NCBI GenBank assembly: GCA_000242815.2 | Contig: AHHB01000036.1 | Location: 62,001 to 126,000, forward strand | DNA from: Janthinobacterium lividum PAMC 25724 | Lineage (GTDB): Bacteria; Pseudomonadota; Gammaproteobacteria; Burkholderiales; Burkholderiaceae_D | Direction: 5' to 3' | Length of the DNA: 64,000 nt | Part shown: positions 25,892-34,004 of the stretch, one piece after another | Layout: each line of letters starts with the position of its first letter | Position numbering within the stretch: position 1 is the first letter of the stretch | Made by a program: the position numbers and the translations under genes | The notes under the pieces: generated by a model | Database searches by the model: none | The model's input: the letters and a program-made list of their open reading frames with translations, nothing else | What the model was told of the DNA's origin: nothing

Positions 25892-28510
25892 ATGAAAAAA
25901 ATCATCCCGCCACATCGCCGCCACGCTCGGCTGCTGCTGGGCGCCACTGCTGCCCTCCTGCTGGGCGCTTGCGGCCCAGGGCAGGAAACATCGACCCCGC
26001 CCGCCGCCGTCGCCACGGCTGCGACACAGTTTAGTGTTGAAGTGCCAGTCATCCCCGCCGATGTCGGGGCGCTGGTGGTGCAACCGATGTTCCATGCGGC
26101 CCCGATGCTGCTCGATGCGCCTGACGGGCGCGACAGCGCCAACAGCAGCGGCTCGGCCCGCTGGCGGCCGCACTTGCAGCGAGTGCCCGGCGCCATGCAG
26201 GAAATGAGCACGCGCCGTTTGACGGCGCAAACAATTGTCGCCTCGGAACAGGTGGCGCAAGAAGTTGCGCCACTGCTGGACGGCGGCGCAAGCGACATTG
26301 CCGCGCCCCTGGCCGGCAGCAGCGTGGTGGCTACCTATTCCCCCGCGCAAATCCGCGCCGCCTACGACTTGCCCGCCCTGCCTGCGGCGGGCACGGCACT
26401 GACGCCGGCCCAGGCGGCACAGCTGGGCGCGGGGCAGACGATCTACATCGTCAACGCCATGCATAACCCGAACGCGGCCGCCGAACTGGCCCTCTTCAAC
26501 CAAAAGTTCGGCTTGCCCGGCTGCACCAGCAAAGTCATCGCCACCAATGCCACCCTGCCATTGCCGCCTGCCTCGACCAGTGGCTGTGAATTTTCCATCG
26601 TCTACAACACGCCAGCGAGCACCATGACGGCCACCGCGCCCGCCTATAATTCGGGTTGGGCCATGGAAATCGCGCTCGACGTGCAATGGGCGCATGCCAC
26701 GGCGCCGCTGGCACGCATCGTGCTGATCGAGGCACCCGACGCTTCGGTCAACAGCCTGCTGGGCGGCGTGCGCCTGGCCAACCTGATGGGACCAGGCGTC
26801 GTCTCGATGAGCTTTGGCGCCGCCGAAGGCAACTGGACCGCTGCCGTCGACAGCGCCTTCATGGGCAAGAACATGACTTACCTGGCTGCCACGGGCGACT
26901 CGGGCAACGGCGTCTCCTGGCCGTCCGTGTCGCCCAATGTGCTGGCCGTGGGCGGCACTACGCTCAGCTACAGCGGCAGCGGCGTGCGCAGCGAAACCGC
27001 CTGGTCCGGCACGGGCGGCGGCATCAGCGCCTATACGCCACTGCCAAGCTACCAGACGGCCAACGTACCCGGCCTGAGCAATCTGTTGCGGCGCAACGTG
27101 GCCGACGTGGCCTTCAATGCCGACCCGGCCACGGGCCAGTACACGGCAGTGATGACACCGGGCAGCAGCACCGCCAGCTGGCTCAGCGTTGGCGGCACCA
27201 GCCTGTCCACCCCGCAATGGGCCGGCCTGGTCGCCATCGCCAACGCCAACCGCGCGCTGCAAGCGAAGACGGCGCTCGGCTTGGCGCATACTGTACTGTA
27301 CGGCCAGATCGCTACCGTACCGGGCACCTTTGCCAGCAGCTTTGCCGATATCACGCGCGGCAGCAACGGTACTTGCGGCGCATGCACGGCCAGGGTCGGC
27401 TATGACCCGCTCGGTGGCCTGGGTACGCCCAACGTGAAAAACCTGCTGGCCAGCCTGTCGGGAAGCCAGATCGCGCCAACCGCCCCCGTGGTGGCGCCGG
27501 CCAGCATCAGTGGCACGGCCGGCAAGCCGCTGTCCTTCACCGTCTCGGCCAGCGCATCGAACCCCCTCAGCTATACCATGCTGGGCGCGCCGGCCGGCAT
27601 GAGCATCGCCGCCACGGGCGTGGTCAGCTGGGCCGCGCCGTTGGCGGGCACGTATGCCGTCACCATAGTAGCCAAGGATACCGTCAGCGGCCTCAGTGGC
27701 CAGGGCGCATACAGCATCGTCATCGCGCCCATCGCACCGCCTGTCGTTGCCGCCGGCGCCATCGCGGGCAAGGTGGGCACGGCGCTGGCGTTCAATGTCA
27801 GCGTCACGGCCGCCAATCCCGTCGGCTACGCGCTGAGCGGCGCACCGGCCGGCATGAGCATCAGCAGCGCAGGGCTGGTGAGCTGGGCCGCCCCCGTGGC
27901 CGGCACCTACACCGTCACCGTGACGGCCACGGACAGCAAGACCGGCTTGAGTGGCAAGGGCATTTATACGGTGGCCATCGCCGCACCGCTGCCACCGGTA
28001 GTGAGCGTCGCCAGCGTCAGCGGCAAGCCCGGCGTGGCCCTGTCGTTCACCGCCACGACGGTAGCGCCCAACGCCGTCACCTATAGCCTGTCGGGCGCGC
28101 CGTCCGGCATGACCGTCAACGCCGCCGGCGTCGTCAGCTGGGCCAACCCCGTGCTGGGCAGCTACAACGTCACCGTCATCGCCAAAGATAGCAAGACGGG
28201 ATTGACGGGCCAGGCCGTGGCTGCGGTAAAAATCGCCGCCGCCGGCCCCACCATCAGCGCCGCTGCCATGACGGGCGTGGCGGGCAAGTCATTAAGCGGC
28301 AGCATCGTGCTGACAGCACCCGGCGCGAACGCGCTGCAGATCTCGATCAGCGGCGCGCCGCTGGGCATGCAATTTTCCATGAGCGGCTTGACGATCACCG
28401 CCACCTGGCCGCAACCGGTGACCGGCAACTACGCCTTGAAAGTGGTGGCGCGGGACAATAACGGCTTGACGGCGCAGCTGACCGTGCCGGTGACTATCAC
28501 GGCAAAATAA
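25892..28510 (+). CDS. S53-family (sedolisin) serine-carboxyl protease lipoprotein with Ig-like repeats
   Basis: The 872-aa exported protein has a lipoprotein signal with lipobox LGAC (Cys27). The protease domain (about 130-520) has the sedolisin catalytic set: Glu259 and Asp263 in MEIALDVQWAH, oxyanion Asp336 in ATGDSG, and nucleophile Ser437 in GGTSLSTPQW. Four putative-Ig (He_PIG-like) repeats of ~85 aa follow (about 525-872), each with a version of GAPAGMSI and VVSWAAP, probably for binding a surface or polymer. Sedolisins usually act at acidic pH. The ATG with gagag upstream is chosen over an earlier in-frame start. The c-di-GMP riboswitch in the leader ties expression to the biofilm/motility switch. 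Confidence 0.93.
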   Translation: MKKIIPPHRRHARLLLGATAALLLGACGPGQETSTPPAAVATAATQFSVEVPVIPADVGALVVQPMFHAAPMLLDAPDGRDSANSSGSARWRPHLQRVPGAMQEMSTRRLTAQTIVASEQVAQEVAPLLDGGASDIAAPLAGSSVVATYSPAQIRAAYDLPALPAAGTALTPAQAAQLGAGQTIYIVNAMHNPNAAAELALFNQKFGLPGCTSKVIATNATLPLPPASTSGCEFSIVYNTPASTMTATAPAYNSGWAMEIALDVQWAHATAPLARIVLIEAPDASVNSLLGGVRLANLMGPGVVSMSFGAAEGNWTAAVDSAFMGKNMTYLAATGDSGNGVSWPSVSPNVLAVGGTTLSYSGSGVRSETAWSGTGGGISAYTPLPSYQTANVPGLSNLLRRNVADVAFNADPATGQYTAVMTPGSSTASWLSVGGTSLSTPQWAGLVAIANANRALQAKTALGLAHTVLYGQIATVPGTFASSFADITRGSNGTCGACTARVGYDPLGGLGTPNVKNLLASLSGSQIAPTAPVVAPASISGTAGKPLSFTVSASASNPLSYTMLGAPAGMSIAATGVVSWAAPLAGTYAVTIVAKDTVSGLSGQGAYSIVIAPIAPPVVAAGAIAGKVGTALAFNVSVTAANPVGYALSGAPAGMSISSAGLVSWAAPVAGTYTVTVTATDSKTGLSGKGIYTVAIAAPLPPVVSVASVSGKPGVALSFTATTVAPNAVTYSLSGAPSGMTVNAAGVVSWANPVLGSYNVTVIAKDSKTGLTGQAVAAVKIAAAGPTISAAAMTGVAGKSLSGSIVLTAPGANALQISISGAPLGMQFSMSGLTITATWPQPVTGNYALKVVARDNNGLTAQLTVPVTITAK

Positions 28511-28531
28511 GCTGGCGCGGGACACCTGCCA

Positions 28532-28573
28532 ACGGGGCGCAGCGGGAGACACATCCTGCTGCGCCCCGTTTTT
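28532..28573 (+). terminator. rho-independent terminator after the S53 protease gene
   Basis: A 12-bp GC-rich stem (acggggcgcagc at 28532-28543 with its complement at 28558-28569) is followed by a run of T. It isolates the riboswitch-protease unit from the toxin-antitoxin genes. Confidence 0.88.
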
Positions 28574-28650
28574 CTTGCGCGCCGCCTTTGCAACGAATCC
28601 AGAAAAGGAGTATAAATGGTCCATAATCAGAGTTTTACACAAGGAATGCC

Positions 28651-29088
28651 ATGCATCTCGCCTACGCTTACCCCAAGAGCCGCTTCGAGCCGGCCGTGCT
28701 CGTCGACCTGAATGCCAAAGCTGAACGCGAGCGCTTGTCGCAAGCGGCACTGAAAGGGTTTTTCAAGCTGGCCATCGCCTGGAAGTTGCGCGACGACGAG
28801 GCGCGCGAATTGCTGGGTGGCCTGTCGAGCAGCGCCTATTACGAGTGGAAGAAGCAGCCGGACCGCGTGCTGGAAGTGGACCGCATCACACGCATTTCCT
28901 ATTTGCTCGGCATCTACAAGGCCTTGCACATCCTGTACGGCGACAAGCTGGCCGACGAATGGGTAAGTTTGCCCAACAAAAACGCCATCTTTGGCGGCCG
29001 CACGCCGCTGTCACAGATGCTGGCCGGCGGCTTGCTGGCCATGCAGACGGTGCGCAAGCTGCTCGACGCGCGCCGCGGAGGCCTGTAA
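28651..29088 (+). CDS. MbcA/ParS/Xre-type antitoxin (DUF2384)
   Basis: The 145-aa protein has a helix-turn-helix region (about 30-75, WKLRDDEARELLGGLSSSAY) and the C-terminal MbcA/ParS antitoxin-binding segment (NKNAIFGGRTPLSQM, about 108-122). It is the antitoxin of a RES-Xre type II system: it blocks the RES toxin and represses its own promoter. A Shine-Dalgarno-like aagga lies ahead of the ATG. The RES toxin gene starts 2 bases after its stop, so the pair is a single operon with the antitoxin first. Confidence 0.9.
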   Translation: MHLAYAYPKSRFEPAVLVDLNAKAERERLSQAALKGFFKLAIAWKLRDDEARELLGGLSSSAYYEWKKQPDRVLEVDRITRISYLLGIYKALHILYGDKLADEWVSLPNKNAIFGGRTPLSQMLAGGLLAMQTVRKLLDARRGGL

Positions 29089-29090
29089 GC

Positions 29091-29786
29091 ATGCCCGCCG
29101 CGCAGGCGCACCTGCCGCCGCTGGCCGCCTTGCGCCAGATCGACACCTGCCGTTTGATTCCCTCGCGCTTCGCCGACATGGAAGACTCCGTGCTGGCGCC
29201 CCTGGCCGAGGACGACAATCATCTGCGCGAGTTGTTTGAACTCGATAACGCGACCAATGCGCGCCTGGTGGCCGAGTACGGCGGCGCACCAGGAATTGGC
29301 GTGGACGAGCTGGTTTTTGGCGTACCGCACTTTCGCATCATCAACGCCGCTTACACCTACGCCCGCCCGGAAGGGGCGCGTTTCAACGATAGCGAGCGCG
29401 GTGCCTGGTATTGCGCCTTCGACATGCCAACGGCACTGGCCGAGATCATTTTCCACAAGACCGTGGAATACCAGGAAATCGACTATTTCGACGATAGCGT
29501 CAGCTACCAGGCGCTGCTGGCCGATTTTTCCGCCAGCTTCCACGACCTGAGCGGCCAACCCCGCTACCAGGCTTGCCTTGACCCGGCCAGCTACATCGCC
29601 TCGCAAGAGCTGGCCGCCATCCTGCTCGAAGCGGGCTCCATGGGCTTGATCTTCCCCAGCGTCCGCCACGCCAGCGGCACCAACCTGGCCTGCTTCCGCC
29701 CTGCCCTGGTAGGCAATGTTCGCAAAGGCGCCGTCTATCGGTTAACATGGCAGGGTACGCCGACGCCACGCGTGGAAGCCGCATAA
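29091..29786 (+). CDS. RES-domain toxin
   Basis: The 231-aa protein carries a RES domain (about 75-215). Visible elements are GARFNDSERGAWYCA (the Arg-containing NAD-binding loop), the Glu in TALAEIIFHK, and a late SVRHASGTNLACF with the conserved Ser. RES toxins degrade NAD+ and halt growth; this is known from MbcT/ParT-type homologues. Start ATG 29091 directly follows the antitoxin stop; in-frame codons upstream belong to the antitoxin region and are rejected. The gene end overlaps nothing, and a DUF2288 gene follows 53 bases later. Confidence 0.9.
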   Translation: MPAAQAHLPPLAALRQIDTCRLIPSRFADMEDSVLAPLAEDDNHLRELFELDNATNARLVAEYGGAPGIGVDELVFGVPHFRIINAAYTYARPEGARFNDSERGAWYCAFDMPTALAEIIFHKTVEYQEIDYFDDSVSYQALLADFSASFHDLSGQPRYQACLDPASYIASQELAAILLEAGSMGLIFPSVRHASGTNLACFRPALVGNVRKGAVYRLTWQGTPTPRVEAA

Positions 29787-29839
29787 GGCAAGCCAAGCGC
29801 GCGCAACGGCACCCGACTCACCGCTACTTGATATACCGC

Positions 29840-30169
29840 ATGCAAACCAATCCTGAAAAAGACACCGAACTACGCCTCAAAGTCAACAGCGAAACGGCCC
29901 GCCTGGCCTGGAGCGAACTGGAAAAGCACTTCGCCCAAGGCAATGTCGTCTGGGTCGCCAATGAGCTCGACCTGGTCGAAGTGGCCGTGCGCATTTCGCA
30001 CGACGACAAGACTACCATCACACAATGGATGGTCGATGGCAAAGTAGCCAAGGTGTCGGACCAGCAAGCGCTGGACTGGCAAGCGGCCGACGCGGCCCTG
30101 TGGGCGGTCGTCGTCAGCCCGTTCATTTTGGTGCAGCAGGAAAAGCCCACCAAACCCACCAAACACTAA
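29840..30169 (+). CDS. DUF2288-family protein
   Basis: The 109-aa protein matches DUF2288 in length and text (ETARLAWSELEKHFAQG, VWVANELDLVEVAVRISHDD, WQAADAALWAVVVSPFILVQ). The function is unknown; the family is common in proteobacteria as a small cytoplasmic protein. ATG 29840 (MQTNPEKDT) is chosen because it gives the usual family N-terminus, while an earlier in-frame ATG would overlap the RES gene. It may be read through from the toxin-antitoxin operon but is probably unrelated to it. Confidence 0.82.
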   Translation: MQTNPEKDTELRLKVNSETARLAWSELEKHFAQGNVVWVANELDLVEVAVRISHDDKTTITQWMVDGKVAKVSDQQALDWQAADAALWAVVVSPFILVQQEKPTKPTKH

Positions 30170-30280
30170 GGGCCACGCCACCACATTGCGTCGACGCTGC
30201 AAATTGAACTCGTGTTGCAATGGGCGGGGTAAAAATCACCCTCCTGCACGGCAAGAAACAGAAGCGCGTAGCGTAGCGGA

Positions 30281-30310
30281 TTGACAATGTGCAGCGTAGC
30301 GCATTGTCAA
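30281..30310. repeat. inverted repeat between converging genes
   Basis: The arms ttgacaatgtgc and gcgcattgtcaa (12 bp with one G-T type mismatch) surround agcgta. It sits between the 3' ends of the DUF2288 gene and livF. There is no T-run, so it may act as an RNA hairpin barrier or an operator rather than a standard terminator. Confidence 0.5.
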
Positions 30311-30336
30311 CACACTTCAACGCACCTCAACGCGCG

Positions 30337-31059
30337 TCAGTGCCCGCCGCCCAAGTAAGCGGCGATCACCTTCGGATCGTTCTTCAAACTCTGGGCCGGG
30401 CCATGCACGGAAATGCTGCCGTTTTCCAGCACGTAGCCGTAATCGGCCACGTTCAAGGCGGCGGCGGCGAATTGCTCCACCAGCAGCATGGTCACGCCTT
30501 CGGCTTTCAGGCGCGTGATGATGCGAAAGACTTCCTCCACCAGAATGGGTGCCAGGCCCATGGATGGCTCGTCGAGCAGGATCACTTCCGGATTCAGCAT
30601 CACGGCGCGGGCCATGGCCAGCATCTGCTGCTCGCCACCCGAAAGCGTGCCGGCCAGCTGGTCGCGCCGTTCCTTCAGGCGGGGGAACAGCTCCAGGGCC
30701 TTGTCCAGGTCTCCCTTGATGTCGCCCTTCGGGCGCGCCCGCGTAAAGCGGGGAAAGGCGCCCAGCAGCAGGTTATCGGTTACTGACATGGAGGCGAATA
30801 CGCGCCGCCCTTCCGGCGAGTGGGCCAGGCCGGCACGCGCGATGCGGTGCGAGTCTAGCCCCGTGACATCGTTGCCGCCCAGCGTAACGGTGCCCGATTT
30901 GGGTTTCAGCATGCCGGAAATGGCGCGCATGGTAGTGGTCTTGCCGGCGCCGTTCGAGCCGATCAGGGTCACCAGCTTGCCCTTCGGGACCTCGAACGAA
31001 ATACCGTGCAGGACTTCGACTTTGCCGTAGGCGGCGTGCAGATTATGAATGCTCAGCAT
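30337..31059 (-). CDS. livF: branched-chain amino acid-type ABC transporter ATPase LivF
   Basis: The 240-aa ATPase of the LivF subfamily (HAAT family importers) has Walker A GSNGAGKTT, signature LSGGEQQMLAMARA and Walker B VILLDEPSMGLAP, plus the LivF-type ending with YVLENGSI and AYLGGGH. It pairs with the LivG domain encoded by the next gene upstream to drive uptake of branched-chain amino acids or related compounds. It is the last gene of the unit, 10 bp after the LivM-LivG fusion. Converging with the DUF2288 gene, it ends just before a palindrome. Confidence 0.94.
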   Translation of the reverse strand: MLSIHNLHAAYGKVEVLHGISFEVPKGKLVTLIGSNGAGKTTTMRAISGMLKPKSGTVTLGGNDVTGLDSHRIARAGLAHSPEGRRVFASMSVTDNLLLGAFPRFTRARPKGDIKGDLDKALELFPRLKERRDQLAGTLSGGEQQMLAMARAVMLNPEVILLDEPSMGLAPILVEEVFRIITRLKAEGVTMLLVEQFAAAALNVADYGYVLENGSISVHGPAQSLKNDPKVIAAYLGGGH

Positions 31060-31069
31060 GGTCTTCCTC

Positions 31070-33013
31070 TCAGTGCGCCGCAGGGCTCAGGGTGTCGGCG
31101 CTGCCGCCAAGATAGGCTTCGATCACTTTCGGATCGCTCTGGACAAGCGCGGGTGCGCCTTCGGCAATCTTCTGGCCGAAGTCCAGCACCGTCACCACGT
31201 CCGACAGCGCCATCACCACGTCCATGTGGTGCTCGATCAGGATGATGGTGATGCCGTGCTCGCGGATCTTGCGGATGATGGCCATCAACTCCTTGATGTC
31301 GGGCGCCGTCAGGCCCGCCGCCGGTTCATCGAGCAGCAGCAGGCGCGGATTGAGGCCCAGCGCGCGGCCGATTTCCAGCAGCCGCTGCTTGCCATACGGC
31401 AAATTGCGCGCCTCTTCGTTAGCCAGGTCAGCCAGACCGACGAATTCGAGGATGCTGGCGGCGCGCTCGCGCGCGGCCTTCTCTTCACGTTTGTAGCGCG
31501 GCGTGTGCAGCATCACCTCCAGCACATTCGATTTGAAGGTATTGTGCAAACCCACCAGCACATTCTCGGTGGCCGTCATCTCGCCGAACAGTTGCACGTT
31601 CTGAAAAGTGCGCGCCACGCCACCCACGGCGATTTCGGACGGCGTGCGCCCGGAAATCACGGCGCCGGCAAATTCCACCCTGCCCGCCGTCGGCTTGTAG
31701 ATCCCCGTCAGCACATTCATCATCGTGCTCTTGCCCGAGCCATTGGGCCCGATCAAGCCGTGCACGGAGCCCTGCGTGACGTTCAAGTCCACCTGGTTGA
31801 GCGCTTTCAAGCCGCCGAACTGCATCAGCGCCCGGTCCACGCGCAGCAGCGTTTCGCCACGCTGGCCGCCTTGGGCATGGTCAAAAGGCGCCACGCCATG
31901 CGAGGCGACGGCCAGCACATGACGCCGGCCCTTGCTCACAAAACTCATCAAAAAGCCGACGATGCCGTCCTGCAGGTAGTAGACGACAAATAAGGTCATC
32001 AAGCCGAAGATGGTCAGGCGCCAGTCGACCATGTTATCGAGCTTGTACGAGTAGGCGGCCAGGCCGATGGTGGCGACCAGGGGCACGAGCACGCCGCGCA
32101 CGGTGGAACGCTTTTTCGCCAGCATGAAGATGGAACCGATCACGCCCAGCACGGCGGCGGCGACGGCGATCTTGCGAAATAGTTCGATGTCCGCCAGCAA
32201 ACTGGGCAGCATGACGACGATCAAGGCGCCGATCAAGGCGCCCGAGCGCGTCTTGCGACCGCCCATGATGACAGCGAGCAGGAACAATATCGTCAGCTCG
32301 AAGTTATAGGTATTGGGCGAGATGTACTCTTCCGAATACGCATACAGGCTGCCGGCCAGGCCGGCGAAACCGGCGCTGATGACGAAGGCGTACACCTTGT
32401 AGCGGTAGACGGACACGCCCATGCAGTCCGAGGCGATGGGACTGTCGCGCAGCGCCTCGAAGGCGCGCCCCAGGTTCGACTTCAAGATACGGTGCACGAG
32501 CACCAGCGAGATCACCATCAGCGCGGCGACCATGTAGTAATACTCCACTTCGCTCAATTTGTGGCCGAACAGTACGGGTTTGTGGATCTTGATGCCCATC
32601 GGCCCCTCTGTCAGAAAGCTCATCTCGTTGATCAGAATTTGCACGATGGTGCCGAAGGCCAGTGTCACCATGGCCAGGTAGGGACCCGTTACGCGCAAGG
32701 CCGGCAAGGCCAGGATGGCGCCAAACGCGGCCGCGCCGACGATGCTGGCGGGGATGGCCAGCCAGAACGACAAGCCCAGCTTGAACACCAGCACGCCCGT
32801 GGCGTACGAGCCGATACCGAACAAGCCCGCGTGGCCCAGCGACACCTGGCCCGTGTAGCCGACGACGATATCGAGGCCAAACAGCAAGATGGCGTAGATC
32901 AGAATGGTCTCGGCCAAGTGGATATAGTAAGGGTTCGGGATAAGGATGGGAAACAGCACGAGCGCGGCCAGGCCCGCCGCACTCAGCGCCAGCATAGTGA
33001 TTTTCTGGTTCAT
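31070..33013 (-). CDS. LivM-LivG fusion: permease plus ATP-binding protein
   Basis: The 647-aa protein fuses two transporter subunits. Residues 1 to ~345 are a LivM-type permease with about ten membrane helices (GLDIVVGYTGQVSLGHAGLF is the family signature). After a linker near 350-385, residues ~390-640 form a LivG-type ATPase with Walker A GPNGSGKST, a signature-like segment NLPYGKQRLLEIGRAL, and Walker B LLLLDEPAAGL. The ABC signature Leu-Ser-Gly-Gly is replaced by LPYGKQ, as in many LivG proteins. Such fusions occur in several proteobacteria. It works with LivH, LivF and the periplasmic binding protein of the same unit. Confidence 0.93.
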   Translation of the reverse strand: MNQKITMLALSAAGLAALVLFPILIPNPYYIHLAETILIYAILLFGLDIVVGYTGQVSLGHAGLFGIGSYATGVLVFKLGLSFWLAIPASIVGAAAFGAILALPALRVTGPYLAMVTLAFGTIVQILINEMSFLTEGPMGIKIHKPVLFGHKLSEVEYYYMVAALMVISLVLVHRILKSNLGRAFEALRDSPIASDCMGVSVYRYKVYAFVISAGFAGLAGSLYAYSEEYISPNTYNFELTILFLLAVIMGGRKTRSGALIGALIVVMLPSLLADIELFRKIAVAAAVLGVIGSIFMLAKKRSTVRGVLVPLVATIGLAAYSYKLDNMVDWRLTIFGLMTLFVVYYLQDGIVGFLMSFVSKGRRHVLAVASHGVAPFDHAQGGQRGETLLRVDRALMQFGGLKALNQVDLNVTQGSVHGLIGPNGSGKSTMMNVLTGIYKPTAGRVEFAGAVISGRTPSEIAVGGVARTFQNVQLFGEMTATENVLVGLHNTFKSNVLEVMLHTPRYKREEKAARERAASILEFVGLADLANEEARNLPYGKQRLLEIGRALGLNPRLLLLDEPAAGLTAPDIKELMAIIRKIREHGITIILIEHHMDVVMALSDVVTVLDFGQKIAEGAPALVQSDPKVIEAYLGGSADTLSPAAH

Positions 33014-33020
33014 ATGATCC

Positions 33021-33911
33021 TCAGACTTTCTTGATCGCGGCTTTGCCGAACAGGCCCGACGGCTTGACTGCCAGCACCAGCAGCAACAGCAGCAGGCCTG
33101 GCACTTCCTTGTAGCCAGTGGAGATGTAATAGCCGGTGGTCGTCTCGGCGATGCCCAGTATCAGGCCACCGACGATGGCACCCACGCCCGAAGTCAGCCC
33201 GCCGATAATGGCCACGGCAAACGCTTTCAAACCCAGCGAGGCGCCCATGGTGGCCCCAGTCAAGGTCAACGGCGCCACCAGCACGCCCGCAAAGGCGGCC
33301 GTGGCCGACGACAGCGCGTAGGAAAAAGTGATGACCATGCCCGTATTGATGCCCATCAGACCGGCCGCGTCGCGGTCATTGGCTGTCGCCACTACAGCCT
33401 TGCCGTAAATGGATTTGCGGTTGAATACTTCGACGGCCAGCATGATGGCCAGCGCGCCGACGATAACGGCCACCTGCATCTGCTGCACATTGGCGCCAAA
33501 CACCTGGAACGGCGCGGCCGACAACGGCGACGGGAACATCAGATCATCCTTGCCCCAGATATTTTCTGCCACGTTCTTGAAAATGATGGCCAGGGCGATG
33601 GTCGACATGATCCAGCCGAATTCGGACTTGATCTTGATGGCGGGCCGCACGCCTATCCATTCGACGAACACGCCCTGCAAGGCGCCGAAGACGATGACGA
33701 TGGGGATCATCAGCAAATAGCTCATGTAGGGGCCGCCGTGAATGGTGCCCACCAGCGAGAGGCCCACCAGCGCGCCCAGCATCAGAGATTCGCCCTGGCC
33801 GAAATTGAGGGTGCCGGAAGTGGCAAAGGTCAGCTGATAGCCGAAGGCAATGACGGCATAAATCATGCCCAGCGCAATGCCGCTGAAGACGAGCTGCAGG
33901 AAGATTTCCAT
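33021..33911 (-). CDS. livH: branched-chain amino acid-type ABC permease LivH
   Basis: The 296-aa inner-membrane permease has about eight membrane helices. It shows the LivH start (GIALGMIYAVIAFGYQLTFA), a central GSKxIYG-like stretch (FNRKSIYGKAVVATANDRDA), and a glycine-rich C-terminal half (GGLTSGVGAIVGGLILGIAE). With the LivM domain it forms the membrane pore. It lies 7 bp ahead of the LivM-LivG fusion, which implies coupled expression. A hairpin terminator lies between it and the upstream binding-protein gene. Confidence 0.95.
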   Translation of the reverse strand: MEIFLQLVFSGIALGMIYAVIAFGYQLTFATSGTLNFGQGESLMLGALVGLSLVGTIHGGPYMSYLLMIPIVIVFGALQGVFVEWIGVRPAIKIKSEFGWIMSTIALAIIFKNVAENIWGKDDLMFPSPLSAAPFQVFGANVQQMQVAVIVGALAIMLAVEVFNRKSIYGKAVVATANDRDAAGLMGINTGMVITFSYALSSATAAFAGVLVAPLTLTGATMGASLGLKAFAVAIIGGLTSGVGAIVGGLILGIAETTTGYYISTGYKEVPGLLLLLLVLAVKPSGLFGKAAIKKV

Positions 33912-33936
33912 GGTATTCCCCGGAAGACGAAAGATG

Positions 33937-33974
33937 AAAAAATGGCCAGTCCTGATTCCTCAAGGCTGGCCATT
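33937..33974 (-). terminator. intra-operon attenuating terminator
   Basis: The arms aatggccag (33941-33949) and ctggccatt (33966-33974) form a 9-bp stem followed on the minus strand by six T. It sits between the binding-protein gene and livH. It would let the binding protein be made in excess over the membrane parts, a common arrangement in ABC importers. Confidence 0.8.
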
Positions 33975-34004
33975 GCGCGGCTAGATCGTTGGAATTAGCC
34001 GAAC

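Noticed and set aside
25787-27289. A 500-codon minus-strand frame across the riboswitch and protease
   Set aside because: It overlaps the aptamer and the catalytic region of the S53 gene; its composition is Arg/Gly/His-rich antisense text.
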